Positions 8,509 to 16,439 of a stretch of DNA of 24,598 nucleotides are shown here, piece after piece. The position numbers and the translations under genes are program-made. How positions within the stretch are numbered: position 1 is the first letter of the stretch; every line of letters begins with the position of its first letter. Under the pieces are notes generated by a model, which saw only the letters and a list, made by a program, of their open reading frames with translations, ran no database searches and was not told the origin of the DNA. This stretch comes from Candidatus Zixiibacteriota bacterium (GTDB lineage: Bacteria > Zixibacteria > MSB-5A5 > GN15 > FEB-12): NCBI GenBank assembly GCA_030591625.1, contig JAUVAR010000007.1, positions 1-24,598 on the forward strand, read 5' to 3'.

Positions 8509-8718
8509 ATGCGATTTGAAATTGAACGTAACGAAACCGAACGATTAATGATTGAAGATTCCGAATATAAAGGACACAAACTTGTCAGTATGAGAATTCA
8601 TTTTCTATCCAAGGAAGATGAATGGCTACCAACAAAAAAAGGTGTGACTTTCAAACGTGAACAGCTTGATGAAGTGATCGGTATGCTTCAGAAGATCGCC
8701 GCCGGCGAAGGCGAATAA
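8509..8718 (+). CDS. Bacterial PC4/p15-type single-stranded-DNA-binding protein
   Basis: A 69-residue protein with the PC4 pattern: EYKGHKLVSMRIHF, then EDEWLPTKKGVTFKREQL and a C-terminal helix. PC4-type proteins dimerise and bind single-stranded DNA; bacterial members are small and are often annotated as transcriptional coactivator p15/PC4. It lacks the Ser-rich N-terminal region of the eukaryotic protein. ATG 8509 has a good ribosome binding site (ggag at 8495-8498). It lies 60 bases after the adenosine-kinase-family gene and 13 bases before the acetyltransferase, so it is probably in the same operon. Confidence 0.85.
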   Translation: MRFEIERNETERLMIEDSEYKGHKLVSMRIHFLSKEDEWLPTKKGVTFKREQLDEVIGMLQKIAAGEGE

Positions 8719-8731
8719 GAGACTTACGTAA

Positions 8732-9520
8732 ATGAGTTTGCTTGTATTTACTTCCGACAAAAAGAAACTGCTAACTCATTTCAATAAAGAACCTGTCCTC
8801 TTTTCATATCATATCGGGGATTTAGACGAATACTATTTTGATGATTGTCAGTGGGGTGCGACCTATGGTCGCTCCCCGCGTATTGATGATGTTGTGTTGG
8901 TCTTTCGAGGACTCGAAACGCCTTCGGTGCTCGCCTTTGGTTTGACCGATAAATTCGATGGGTTGCTTGATGAAATGCTTGAGTTGTTACCCGGTAGTTT
9001 TTTCTGCCACTTCCAGGAACGATCACGTTCTGCCTTCAAGAAATTTTATAACGAAAAACCACTTGGTAAACATTTCAAGATGAAACTTAGCTCTGAGTGT
9101 CCCGAAGTGAAGCTTGACGATTACTTGGTTCGTCCCCTTGAAGTTTCGGATGAAGAGGCGTTGAGAGAGCTTTTGTTGCGTGCCTATCCGGGGAATTATT
9201 TCCATTCGAGAATGCTTGTACGGGGCAACTATATTGGTTGCTATGATAACAATAAATTAATTGCAGTATCCGGGGTGCATGTTGATTCTGATGAGTACAA
9301 AATATCTGTACTTGGAAATATCACAACAGATGAAACATATCGCGGTAAAGGGATAGCAACTGCCTTGACATCTGTTTTGGCGGGTGAACTTCAATCGAAA
9401 GATCGCACTGTCTGTCTGAATGTAAAAACGGACAACCATGCGGCTATCCGTTGTTACGAAAAATTAGGCTTTGAACGTGTTCATGAATATGAAGAGGCGT
9501 TCTTCTCACTCAAAGAGTGA
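8732..9520 (+). CDS. GNAT family N-acetyltransferase
   Basis: A 262-residue protein. The C-terminal half (about 130-262) is a GNAT domain: VRPLEVSDEEALRELL opens it, then GNITTDETYRGKGIATALTS holds the acetyl-CoA-binding R-G-K-G-I-A motif (203-209), and NVKTDNHAAIRCYEKLGFER closes it. The N-terminal half (1-125) looks like a divergent GNAT-like fold without the CoA motif, as in other two-lobed GNAT proteins. The substrate cannot be told from sequence. It is the last gene of the operon: its final codons form the stem of a terminator. Confidence 0.9.
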   Translation: MSLLVFTSDKKKLLTHFNKEPVLFSYHIGDLDEYYFDDCQWGATYGRSPRIDDVVLVFRGLETPSVLAFGLTDKFDGLLDEMLELLPGSFFCHFQERSRSAFKKFYNEKPLGKHFKMKLSSECPEVKLDDYLVRPLEVSDEEALRELLLRAYPGNYFHSRMLVRGNYIGCYDNNKLIAVSGVHVDSDEYKISVLGNITTDETYRGKGIATALTSVLAGELQSKDRTVCLNVKTDNHAAIRCYEKLGFERVHEYEEAFFSLKE

Positions 9521-9530
9521 CGATTTTTTT
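9506..9530 (+). terminator. Terminator overlapping the end of the acetyltransferase gene
   Basis: TCACTC-AAA-GAGTGA forms a 6-bp hairpin whose last three bases are the TGA stop codon of the acetyltransferase, followed by CGA and seven T. The T-run touches the stop codon of the convergent arsM gene, so two genes share about 8 bases of spacer. Confidence 0.75.
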
Positions 9531-10362
9531 ATTCTGGCTTGCGGGCCGACACTTTTACTGAGGCTACTTTCCCCGCAAACTTATCGAGAGTTGATTTGTC
9601 CAAAGCAGATTCGGAGCTGTCACCACAGCCACAATTATCGTTGGCGAGGGCTTTAAGTCCGGCCGGGTCGTAAGTCATTTTGTCAACGACTTCAACATCA
9701 ACAAAACCGGCATCACGGGCGAGAGCAAGATAATCTGATTCATCAACCGCTCCACCGATACATCCGACCCATGCCTTGATGTCCGAACGGTATTCATCGG
9801 GCAAGTCTAAGGTAACGATATCTGAAACGAGCATTCGACCACCCGGTTTGAGTACGCGGAATGCCTCGGCGAATACTTTTTCTTTTTCGGGCGAAAGATT
9901 GATGACACAGTTTGAAATAATCCAGTCGGTTTCTTCGTCCGCGACCGGCATTTTTTCCATTTCCCCTTTGCGAACTTCACCGTTTTTGATTCCTGCCTGT
10001 TCGAGGTTACGGTTGCAGGTTTCAATCATTTCGTCGGTCATATCAAGGCCGATAACTTTACCTGACGCTCCGACTTTTTTGGCGGCAAGGATAAGATCAA
10101 GTCCGGCACCCGAACCAAGATCGAGCACTGTTTCACCTTCATTCATTTTTGCAAAGGTGACCGGATTACCGCATCCGAACGAAGTGACACCATCGGGTAA
10201 TTCTTCCTGAGTGTAGCCAGCCATATCGACAAAGCGTCCGGCAGAGCCTTTTTCGAGTTGTACAGATTGTGGGCCACAACAGCATGAACTCTGTTTGATC
10301 GCTTCGGCATAATGCTTTTTGACTGCCTCTTTGATTTCCTTGCTCGACTGATTGGACGACAT
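9529..10362 (-). CDS. arsM: Arsenite S-adenosylmethionine methyltransferase
   Basis: A 277-residue SAM-dependent methyltransferase. The Rossmann motif is VLDLGSGAGLDLILAAKKVG (79-98) and the acidic loop is GLDMTDEMI. The three cysteines that bind trivalent arsenic in ArsM are in place: Cys64 in FGCGNP, Cys152 in ISNCVINLS and Cys201 in WVGCIGGA. An extra N-terminal CCCG (27-30) is also typical. It should convert arsenite to methylated, partly volatile arsenicals in the cytoplasm. The start at 10362 has AAGGAT upstream on the minus strand. No arsR, arsB or arsC is visible nearby, so it stands alone and converges on the acetyltransferase. Confidence 0.95.
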   Translation of the reverse strand: MSSNQSSKEIKEAVKKHYAEAIKQSSCCCGPQSVQLEKGSAGRFVDMAGYTQEELPDGVTSFGCGNPVTFAKMNEGETVLDLGSGAGLDLILAAKKVGASGKVIGLDMTDEMIETCNRNLEQAGIKNGEVRKGEMEKMPVADEETDWIISNCVINLSPEKEKVFAEAFRVLKPGGRMLVSDIVTLDLPDEYRSDIKAWVGCIGGAVDESDYLALARDAGFVDVEVVDKMTYDPAGLKALANDNCGCGDSSESALDKSTLDKFAGKVASVKVSARKPE

Positions 10363-10683
10363 TTTTCTAATCCTTTATTATCATGGTATGCCAATGAAAA
10401 TTATCAAATTATTTCTATGTTTATTATAACATATTAAGCTCAAGTCGGTTCATCTTCAAATGAATAAACAATTAATGTATTTCGAAATACAATAGTAACA
10501 AAATAAGTAATAAGCCGTAATTAGGATCAAGTGAATTCTTTTCATTTTGCAGGCTGACAGAATATGACACAATGAACAAAAATGTGATAGTCTCTTGTGA
10601 GACATTATGTTAGAATTGTAATTCAGACGGATAATCAAGATACGTATTAATATAAGCCTTTATTCTTATTAGGAGAAGATGAT
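10363..10683. other. AT-rich divergent promoter region between arsM and the VOC gene
   Basis: This 321-base spacer holds no gene that I can support. It must contain both outward promoters. Visible items are a perfect 16-base palindrome at 10476-10491, a GTCTC-TTGT-GAGAC hairpin at 10590-10603, and a strong AGGAG ribosome binding site at 10671-10675 for the VOC gene. I could not place a convincing -35/-10 pair. Confidence 0.6.
10476..10491. promoter_or_regulatory. 16-base perfect palindrome, possible operator
   Basis: TGTATTTCGAAATACA is an exact inverted repeat lying about 115 bases upstream of arsM and 190 bases upstream of the VOC gene. It looks like the binding site of a dimeric repressor; no regulator gene is adjacent. 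Confidence 0.4.
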
Positions 10684-11040
10684 ATGGGACAACCGGTAGT
10701 TCATTTTGAAATCGGCGGCAAAGATTACAAGAAAACGATGGAATTCTTCGGCAAAGTCTTCAACTGGGAATACAACGAGCCGGATGGAATGCCTTATGGA
10801 ATGGTTGCTGCTGCGGGTGAAGGCTCGATAGGTGGCGGTATTGGTCCAACTCAGGATGGGCAGGACCCGTATGTCACATTCTATGTTCAGGTTGATGATC
10901 TTCAGGCCTATCTTGACAAGGCCGAAGCAGCGGGTGGAAAGACTGTTTTTCCGCCGTCTGAAATCCCCGGGGTTGGCTCATTCGCATGGTTGGCCGATCC
11001 GGATGGCAACAAAATCGGGTTGTATAAACCGGGTTCATGA
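10684..11040 (+). CDS. VOC (glyoxalase/bleomycin-resistance fold) family protein
   Basis: A 118-residue single-domain protein. It has the VOC layout: an N-terminal VVHFEIGGKDYKKTMEFFGKVFNW strand-helix, YVTFYVQVDDLQAYLDKAEAAGG in the second beta-alpha unit, and FAWLADPDGNKIGLYKP at the end. Metal-ligand-like positions are His7 and the acidic residues of the last strand, but the reaction is unknown. There is no C-terminal cysteine pair, so it is not the ArsI C-As lyase despite the nearby arsM. A strong AGGAG lies 8 bases before ATG 10684. Confidence 0.88.
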   Translation: MGQPVVHFEIGGKDYKKTMEFFGKVFNWEYNEPDGMPYGMVAAAGEGSIGGGIGPTQDGQDPYVTFYVQVDDLQAYLDKAEAAGGKTVFPPSEIPGVGSFAWLADPDGNKIGLYKPGS

Positions 11041-11083
11041 TTAAATAGTGTGTGAGACGAATTTATTTTGTATATGTGGCAGC

Positions 11084-11623
11084 ATGATTAAGATTATTAA
11101 AATGCTGCCACTTGTTTGTTTGGCTTTGTTTTCAACTCTGTTTGCCCGGGAGGGAGAGTCGATGAATCGTATTATTGTAGTAGAAGAGACAATTGAAGCG
11201 TCGGCATCCGATATTTGGACTGCCTGGACAACAACCGAAGGGATTGAAAGCTGGTTGGCCGATGAGGCGGATATTGAACTTAAAATAAATGGTAAATTTG
11301 AAATCTATTTTGCGCCGGATGCGCCCAAAGGGACTCGTGGCTCGGAGGACTGTCGGATATTGAGTTTTCTCCCCGAGAATATGCTAAGTTTTAGCTGGAA
11401 TGCGCCACCATCAATACCCGCACTGCGCGATGCAGGTGTGAAAACATGGGTGGTAGTACAGTTTGTAGGAATTGGTGAAAATGAAACAAAACTACAGATA
11501 ACGCATCTGGGGATTTTGGAAGGTTCTGATTGGGATGCGTATCTGGCCTATTTTCAGTCAGCCTGGCCGAATGTTGCAAAAGCGTGCAAGACGCATTTTG
11601 CATCAAATGAGAGCAAGAATTAA
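11084..11623 (+). CDS. AHSA1/START (SRPBCC) domain protein, probably with a signal peptide
   Basis: The SRPBCC/AHSA1 domain runs from IIVVEETIEASASDIWTAWT through WLADEADIELKINGKFEIYF to the C-terminal helix WDAYLAYFQSAWPNV; these proteins bind hydrophobic ligands in a helix-grip cavity. Two starts compete. ATG 11084 gives 179 residues with a hydrophobic signal-like N-terminus (LPLVCLALFSTLFA) but no good ribosome binding site. ATG 11162 gives a 153-residue cytoplasmic form and has an excellent GGGAGGGAG at 11148-11156. A GTG at 11048 is also in frame. It sits 43 bases after the VOC gene and probably shares its transcript. No ligand can be assigned. Confidence 0.8.
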   Translation: MIKIIKMLPLVCLALFSTLFAREGESMNRIIVVEETIEASASDIWTAWTTTEGIESWLADEADIELKINGKFEIYFAPDAPKGTRGSEDCRILSFLPENMLSFSWNAPPSIPALRDAGVKTWVVVQFVGIGENETKLQITHLGILEGSDWDAYLAYFQSAWPNVAKACKTHFASNESKN

Positions 11624-11670
11624 CTTGCGCCAATCAATTCAAATAGACTAATTAAGTCTAACATAAGACT

Positions 11671-11750
11671 CCGTTGGGGGTGGCGTAAAAAGTCCGCCTG
11701 AGAATATACCCCCTTGACCTGATCCGGGTAATACCGGCGTAGGGAAACGT
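11671..11750 (+). promoter_or_regulatory. TPP (THI-box) riboswitch aptamer
   Basis: The conserved TPP aptamer is clear. P1 is formed by CGTT (11672) with AACG (11746). P2 is GGGGGT with ACCCCC. The CTGAGA motif is at 11698-11703, followed by GACCTGATCCGGGTAATACC and GGCGTAGGGA. Thiamin pyrophosphate binding should repress the downstream genes. The 97 bases from the aptamer to ATG 11848 hold no T-run terminator, so control of translation initiation at the GAGGA site (11836-11840) is more likely than attenuation. Confidence 0.97.
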
Positions 11751-11847
11751 AAATGTTTATAGCATCACGATGGCCATACCAGGCCAACCTTACAATTCAG
11801 GATGGAATCTTGCAGGTATTTTAATGTACTAACGCGAGGATTTCGTC

Positions 11848-14358
11848 ATGGCAAGAAATTTAAAGAGAGTATGTGCTGTATTATTCTGTACCACACTTTT
11901 GTTGGGCATGAATAGTTATGCCGCCACAGAAGGTGTAGTCAAAAACAGCAAGGGAGAACGACTCGCAGGAGTGACAGTTCTAACCAATCAATCCGGGGTT
12001 GCAACCCAAACCGACGAAGAGGGTAAGTTTAGTTTTGCCAACAATGCTAAACTCACCCGAGTTACATTTTCGCATGTGGGGTATCATCCCCTGCAGGTTG
12101 AAGTCGGTATGCTCAAGAGTGAAATTGTTCTGGACGAGACATTCTTTTCGGGTGAACCAATTTATGTTCGTCCCGATCGGGCCCGATCGGAAGTTTCGAC
12201 AATTGCATTCGATAACTATTCATCGGAAGAATTAAAGCGTGATTATCTTGCCGGTGATTTACCGCTTCTTTTGAACACGACACCAAACTATTACTCATAC
12301 TCCGATGGTGGCGGTACGCTCGGTTATGTCTATACCCAGATCAGAGGGTTCGACGATAAACGAATTGCGACATATATTGACGGTGTGCCGTTGAATGATC
12401 CGGAAGATCAATATTCTTATTGGGTTGATCTGCCTGATTTTAGTTCAAGTGTAACCGATGTTCAAATTCAGCGCGGTGTTGGAAATTCATTGTATGGTGA
12501 TGCATCATTTGGGGGATCTATAAATATTGTAACGAATACTTTGGGGCTTGGGAAGTCGGCATCTATCACTGCGGGATACGGCGAGTTTATGTCGGATGGT
12601 TCTCAGATTGGAAATACCAAGCGTCAGACGATTCAATATTCGTCAGGTTTGATTCGTGGACGTTATGCGTTCAGTGCACGTTTATCAAATCAGCAAACAA
12701 CCGGCTACCGTGAGAACAGTTGGGTGGAAAGTCAGGCCTACTATTTTTCGGCGGCACGACTTGATCCCAATATGTCAACTGAGTTTTATGTTTTTGGTGG
12801 ACCGATGACATTACGACTGACCTACTATGGTATCTCGCGCGATCAGATAGCATCGAATCGTCGGTTTAATCCGTTCACCTATGAAAATGAAATAGATAAT
12901 TTTAATCAACCGCATTTTCATCTGCATAATAAATATCACTTCAACGACCAGACAACGCTCTCCAATACATTTTATTATGTAATTGGGAATGGTTACTACG
13001 AACAGGAAAAGACCGGAGTTCTTTATACTGATTATAATATTGATTCAACAATTTCGGGGGGAACAACTGGTGATATAATCAGGCAACAGTCGGTATCAAA
13101 GTGGCAGTTGGGTTGGAACCCTCGTCTTGATATTGAACATGATAAGGGTCGTCATTCATTGGGCGGTTCGTTCTATCTGTTTGAGTCAGACCATTCGGGC
13201 ACAGTTGTTGAAGCTGAAGGTATAAGCGGAACGCTAACGCCTGACCATAAATATTATCAATACTATGGTAACAAGAAAATTGCGTCACTTTATGCCGAAG
13301 AACAATTAGCGCTGAGTGATCGTCTCACAATGCAGGGGACCGCGCAGGTTCGTTATCAGCGCTATGCGTTTGATCAGGATAAACTTGGAGCGTTCAAAGG
13401 ATTTAATTATGATCTTGACTGGCTGTTTTTCTCACCACGTATCGGTTTCAATTATAAACTGATACCGTTTGATGAAACAAAGCAGGCCAACCTCTACGGT
13501 AATCTTGCAATGTCGTCACGCACTCCAACCGATGCGGCGATCTATGATGCAAACGATCCAAATATTCTTCCGTCGTTGACGTTGGACACGGCTGCCCTTA
13601 GTGCCTCGGGTGGGACAGAATATTTGTTTGGAGATGCAACGGTCAAGGCGGAGCGGGTTTATGATATAGAATTCGGCGGAAATATTCGTGCCGCTAATTA
13701 TACTATCGGCGTTAACCTTTACTGGATGGATTTCCAGGATGAGATAATTCCGTATGGTGGCCTTAACCCGAGTACCGGACAGATTGCAACGGTGAACGCG
13801 AAAGGTTCAAACCGACGTGGTATCGAGTTGAGTGGAAAGTTTATTCCAACTGAGAAGATTAGTCTTACCGGTAATTTTTCGTTGAACAGATATGTCATCA
13901 AAGATTTTATTGATACCCTTGATGTTTATTACAGTGACTGGTCGGTTGGAAGTGAAGAAGTTTCGTTCGAGGGGAAGAACGGGTTGGGATTTCCGAAATG
14001 GCTCGGCAATTTGATTGTTGATTACAACACAGGTCCGCTTTTTGTGTCGTTCAAATTCCAAAGTATTGGTAAACAGTATATGGAACTGCTCAATCTCGAT
14101 TCGCTGGCGATTGACCCGTATGTCATTAGTTCACTCTCGGCATCTTATTCTATAAGTAATTTCCTCAATATGGGTGAGTTAACTATTAGTGGTTCGGTTG
14201 ATAATTTGTTCGACCGCAAATTTGAACGATCAGGTTATGGTTGGAATTATGGTGTGGCAGACATGGCCGGTGATCCGGTAACACTTGTTGGAGGTGCCGA
14301 GTATTATGTCGCATCGGAGAGATCGTTCTATACCCAGATTAGTTTCAGGATATTCTAA
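11848..14358 (+). CDS. TonB-dependent receptor under TPP riboswitch control, probable thiamin outer-membrane transporter
   Basis: An 836-residue receptor. Residues 1-25 are a signal peptide ending NSYA. A carboxypeptidase-regulatory-like domain (about 27-95, GVVKNSKGERLAGVTVLTNQ) precedes the plug (about 110-230), with TQIRGFDDKRIATYIDGVPL and NSLYGDASFGGSINIVTNT. A 22-strand-type barrel ends in SFRIF with the usual terminal Phe. The TPP riboswitch directly upstream, and a symporter 5 bases downstream, indicate uptake of thiamin or a thiamin phosphate across the outer membrane, powered through TonB. Similar riboswitch-controlled receptors are known from Bacteroidetes. The substrate comes from the riboswitch, not from the receptor itself. 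Start supported by GAGGA at 11836-11840. Confidence 0.93.
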   Translation: MARNLKRVCAVLFCTTLLLGMNSYAATEGVVKNSKGERLAGVTVLTNQSGVATQTDEEGKFSFANNAKLTRVTFSHVGYHPLQVEVGMLKSEIVLDETFFSGEPIYVRPDRARSEVSTIAFDNYSSEELKRDYLAGDLPLLLNTTPNYYSYSDGGGTLGYVYTQIRGFDDKRIATYIDGVPLNDPEDQYSYWVDLPDFSSSVTDVQIQRGVGNSLYGDASFGGSINIVTNTLGLGKSASITAGYGEFMSDGSQIGNTKRQTIQYSSGLIRGRYAFSARLSNQQTTGYRENSWVESQAYYFSAARLDPNMSTEFYVFGGPMTLRLTYYGISRDQIASNRRFNPFTYENEIDNFNQPHFHLHNKYHFNDQTTLSNTFYYVIGNGYYEQEKTGVLYTDYNIDSTISGGTTGDIIRQQSVSKWQLGWNPRLDIEHDKGRHSLGGSFYLFESDHSGTVVEAEGISGTLTPDHKYYQYYGNKKIASLYAEEQLALSDRLTMQGTAQVRYQRYAFDQDKLGAFKGFNYDLDWLFFSPRIGFNYKLIPFDETKQANLYGNLAMSSRTPTDAAIYDANDPNILPSLTLDTAALSASGGTEYLFGDATVKAERVYDIEFGGNIRAANYTIGVNLYWMDFQDEIIPYGGLNPSTGQIATVNAKGSNRRGIELSGKFIPTEKISLTGNFSLNRYVIKDFIDTLDVYYSDWSVGSEEVSFEGKNGLGFPKWLGNLIVDYNTGPLFVSFKFQSIGKQYMELLNLDSLAIDPYVISSLSASYSISNFLNMGELTISGSVDNLFDRKFERSGYGWNYGVADMAGDPVTLVGGAEYYVASERSFYTQISFRIF

Positions 14359-14363
14359 GAAAA

Positions 14364-15755
14364 ATGCAAACGCTTGACTATCTCATTCTGGCGCTTTATC
14401 CGGTTGTTCTTCTAACGCTCGGGTTTATGCGTCGTATCAGAAAAGGCACGACGGCTGCTGATTTGATTGTTGGTGGTCGTAGTTTGACGCTGCCCGCATT
14501 TGTGGCGACCCTTGTATCGACCTGGTACGGGGGGATATTGGGCGTGGGTGAATATACATATCTTTATGGAATATCAAATTGGCTTGTCTTTGGGTTGCCC
14601 TACTATTTGGCGGCGATGATTTTTGCATACTTCATTGCGGGGAAGGCGAGGTCATCTGAAGTTCTGACAATTCCTGATCGACTGCAATCTGCCTATGGTA
14701 ATCGGGTAGCGATGGTTGGATCGGTATTGATTTTTCTGATGTCTGTACCTGCGGCTTATGTGCTAATGCTTGGCGTGTTATGCGAGACATTTTTTGGGTG
14801 GCCGTTTGCACTTAGTCTGTTTGTGGTAACACTCTTTTCTGTTGTATATGTTTTTATGGGTGGGTTTCGTGCCGTTGTTCGAACTGACCTGATGCAGTTT
14901 GTATTGATGTTTACAGGATTCGCGGTATTGCTTGTCGTGCTGGTATTTAAGTATGGTGGTTGGGAGTTCCTGAGCACACGACTTCCAGCCGATCATCTTA
15001 GCTGGCACGGCGGCAATTCCGTTTGGTTCATAGCGGTTTGGTATGTGATCGCTCTGGGGACATTGGTCGAGCCGACATTTTATCAAAGGTGTTATGCGGC
15101 CAAAAGTCCACAGATTGCCCGACGGGGCATAATGATTTCAATCGGTTGCTGGGCAGTTTTTGATTTCATGACGACCAGTTGCGGTCTCTATGCGCGAGCT
15201 ATTCTCACCGATCTGGGAGATCCGGTTGCATCATTTCCAACCCTGGCACTTGAGGTTCTTCCGCCTGGCTTACTCGGATTGTTCGGGCTTGCTTTACTTG
15301 CAACGGTGATGTCCACCGTTGATTCTTATTCTTTTGTTGCCGCGACTACCTTCGGACATGATATCGTTGCTCGGTTTAAACGTCTCTCAGATAATGAATT
15401 AATTATGTTCTCACGAGTTGGGTTGATTCTTTCGACCACTTTGGCTCTGTTGTTTGCGCTCTTATTCCGGTCAGCGATTGGAATCTGGCACGCTTTTGGA
15501 TCTATCGGAACTCCGGCACTTCTTCTGCCGGTCGTGTTGGCCTTTACCGGGAAACATCATCTTTCGGAGTCAAAAGTTCTGCTATTAATGATACTTAGCG
15601 GTTTGGTGGCGGGTGGTTGGTATATTTCGAAGTTGTTCACTCCCGAAGGAAATTTCTGGTTTGGGCTTGAGCCTATATTTGTTGGGCTTGGTTTTTCGCT
15701 GGCTCTATTATTTATTTTAAAAAGAGTGGAATCAGAGACGTTGCCAGAACGGTGA
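14364..15755 (+). CDS. Sodium:solute symporter (SSS) family transporter, probable thiamin uptake
   Basis: A 463-residue, about 12-13-helix inner-membrane transporter of the SSS family. Family marks are DLIVGGRSLTLPAFVATLVS near the N-terminus, GGFRAVVRTDLMQF in the middle (the sodium/solute symporter pattern), and LLATVMSTVDSYSFVAATTF with the Ser/Thr pair of the sodium site in helix 8. It begins 5 bases after the riboswitch-controlled receptor, so it is in the same transcript and would carry the same substrate across the inner membrane. SSS proteins under TPP riboswitches have been proposed as thiamin transporters (ThiV type); the specific substrate is therefore inferred. Confidence 0.9.
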   Translation: MQTLDYLILALYPVVLLTLGFMRRIRKGTTAADLIVGGRSLTLPAFVATLVSTWYGGILGVGEYTYLYGISNWLVFGLPYYLAAMIFAYFIAGKARSSEVLTIPDRLQSAYGNRVAMVGSVLIFLMSVPAAYVLMLGVLCETFFGWPFALSLFVVTLFSVVYVFMGGFRAVVRTDLMQFVLMFTGFAVLLVVLVFKYGGWEFLSTRLPADHLSWHGGNSVWFIAVWYVIALGTLVEPTFYQRCYAAKSPQIARRGIMISIGCWAVFDFMTTSCGLYARAILTDLGDPVASFPTLALEVLPPGLLGLFGLALLATVMSTVDSYSFVAATTFGHDIVARFKRLSDNELIMFSRVGLILSTTLALLFALLFRSAIGIWHAFGSIGTPALLLPVVLAFTGKHHLSESKVLLLMILSGLVAGGWYISKLFTPEGNFWFGLEPIFVGLGFSLALLFILKRVESETLPER

Positions 15756-15776
15756 AATGTTATTATATTAGAAACT

Positions 15777-16247
15777 ATGGAACCAGTTTATTTATCCAAA
15801 GAAGGACGTATCAAAATGGAAAAGGAGCTCAGAGAGCTCAAGTTTGATAAACGTCCAAAACTGCTTGCCGAAATCAAGCGGTGTATGGAGATGGGTGACC
15901 TCTCCGAAAATGCAGAATATCATGCCGCCAAAGAAGCTCAGGGACATCTGGAACGTCGGATTGCCGATTTCGAAGATAAATTATCCCGTGTGCGAACTGT
16001 CGATATGGACAAAATCCCATCGGACAAAGTGTATCTTTTTGCCAAAGTGCTGGTGAAGGATCTTCGTGATAATGAGGAGACCGAATATATGGTTATGCCT
16101 CCCGATGAGGCAAACATTGACGAGGACAAAATTTCTGTCAAGTCCCCTATAGGGCAGGCGTTGTTGGGTCATGCGGTTGGTGACAAGGTTGAATTTACTG
16201 TTCCCGCCGGTACAATTAAGTTTGAAATTCTAAAGATAAGCCGCTAG
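15777..16247 (+). CDS. greA: Transcription elongation factor GreA
   Basis: A 156-residue GreA, the usual length. The N-terminal coiled coil (LSKEGRIKMEKELRELKFDK) leads to the tip GDLSENAEYHAA with Asp41 and Glu44, the acidic pair that coordinates Mg2+ in the RNA polymerase secondary channel. The C-terminal FKBP-like domain has SPIGQALLGHAVGDKVEFTV. It stimulates cleavage of backtracked transcripts. It starts 21 bases after the symporter stop with no clear ribosome binding site, so it may be read through from the thiamin operon as well as from its own promoter. Confidence 0.97.
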   Translation: MEPVYLSKEGRIKMEKELRELKFDKRPKLLAEIKRCMEMGDLSENAEYHAAKEAQGHLERRIADFEDKLSRVRTVDMDKIPSDKVYLFAKVLVKDLRDNEETEYMVMPPDEANIDEDKISVKSPIGQALLGHAVGDKVEFTVPAGTIKFEILKISR

Positions 16248-16265
16248 AACTAACAAGCGGCTTTT
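16238..16265 (+). terminator. Terminator overlapping the end of greA
   Basis: AAGCCGCT pairs perfectly with AGCGGCTT across a 10-base loop, followed by a short T-run (TTTT at 16262-16265). The left arm includes the last sense codons and part of the TAG stop of greA. The weak T-run makes it a moderate terminator; it may also serve the convergent gene. Confidence 0.75.
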
Positions 16266-16268
16266 GGT

Positions 16269-16439
16269 TTACTCGTCTTCGTCCGGGTAAAGTTCTTTTA
16301 TAGGTGCTTCTTCGAAGTATCCTTCACCTTCATCTTTATGCCCTGAAGCGAGATCCGCACATTCTAAAGAGCAATACATTTCACCACCCTGGGGCGTTGG
16401 CTTACCTGAGAATTTCTGTTTACAATGAGCACAAATCAT
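16269..16439 (-). CDS. Small zinc-ribbon protein
   Basis: A 56-residue protein with four cysteines in a CxxC-x16-CxxxC arrangement (Cys3, Cys6, Cys23, Cys27; ICAHCKQKF and YCSLECADL), followed by a very acidic tail (ELYPDEDE). It should bind one zinc. The frame stays open upstream to a TTG at 16508, but ATG at 16439 starts right at the zinc motif and is preferred. Function is unknown; its relationship to greA (convergent, shared terminator) seems only positional. Confidence 0.7.
   Translation of the reverse strand: MICAHCKQKFSGKPTPQGGEMYCSLECADLASGHKDEGEGYFEEAPIKELYPDEDE

Noticed and set aside
9776..10210. 144-codon plus-strand frame opposite arsM
   Set aside because: It is the antisense of a confidently identified gene and has a low-complexity, Ser/Pro-rich composition typical of shadow frames.
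10684..11040. VOC protein as the ArsI C-As lyase partner of arsM
   Set aside because: It contains no cysteine at all, whereas ArsI needs a vicinal cysteine pair to bind trivalent organoarsenicals.
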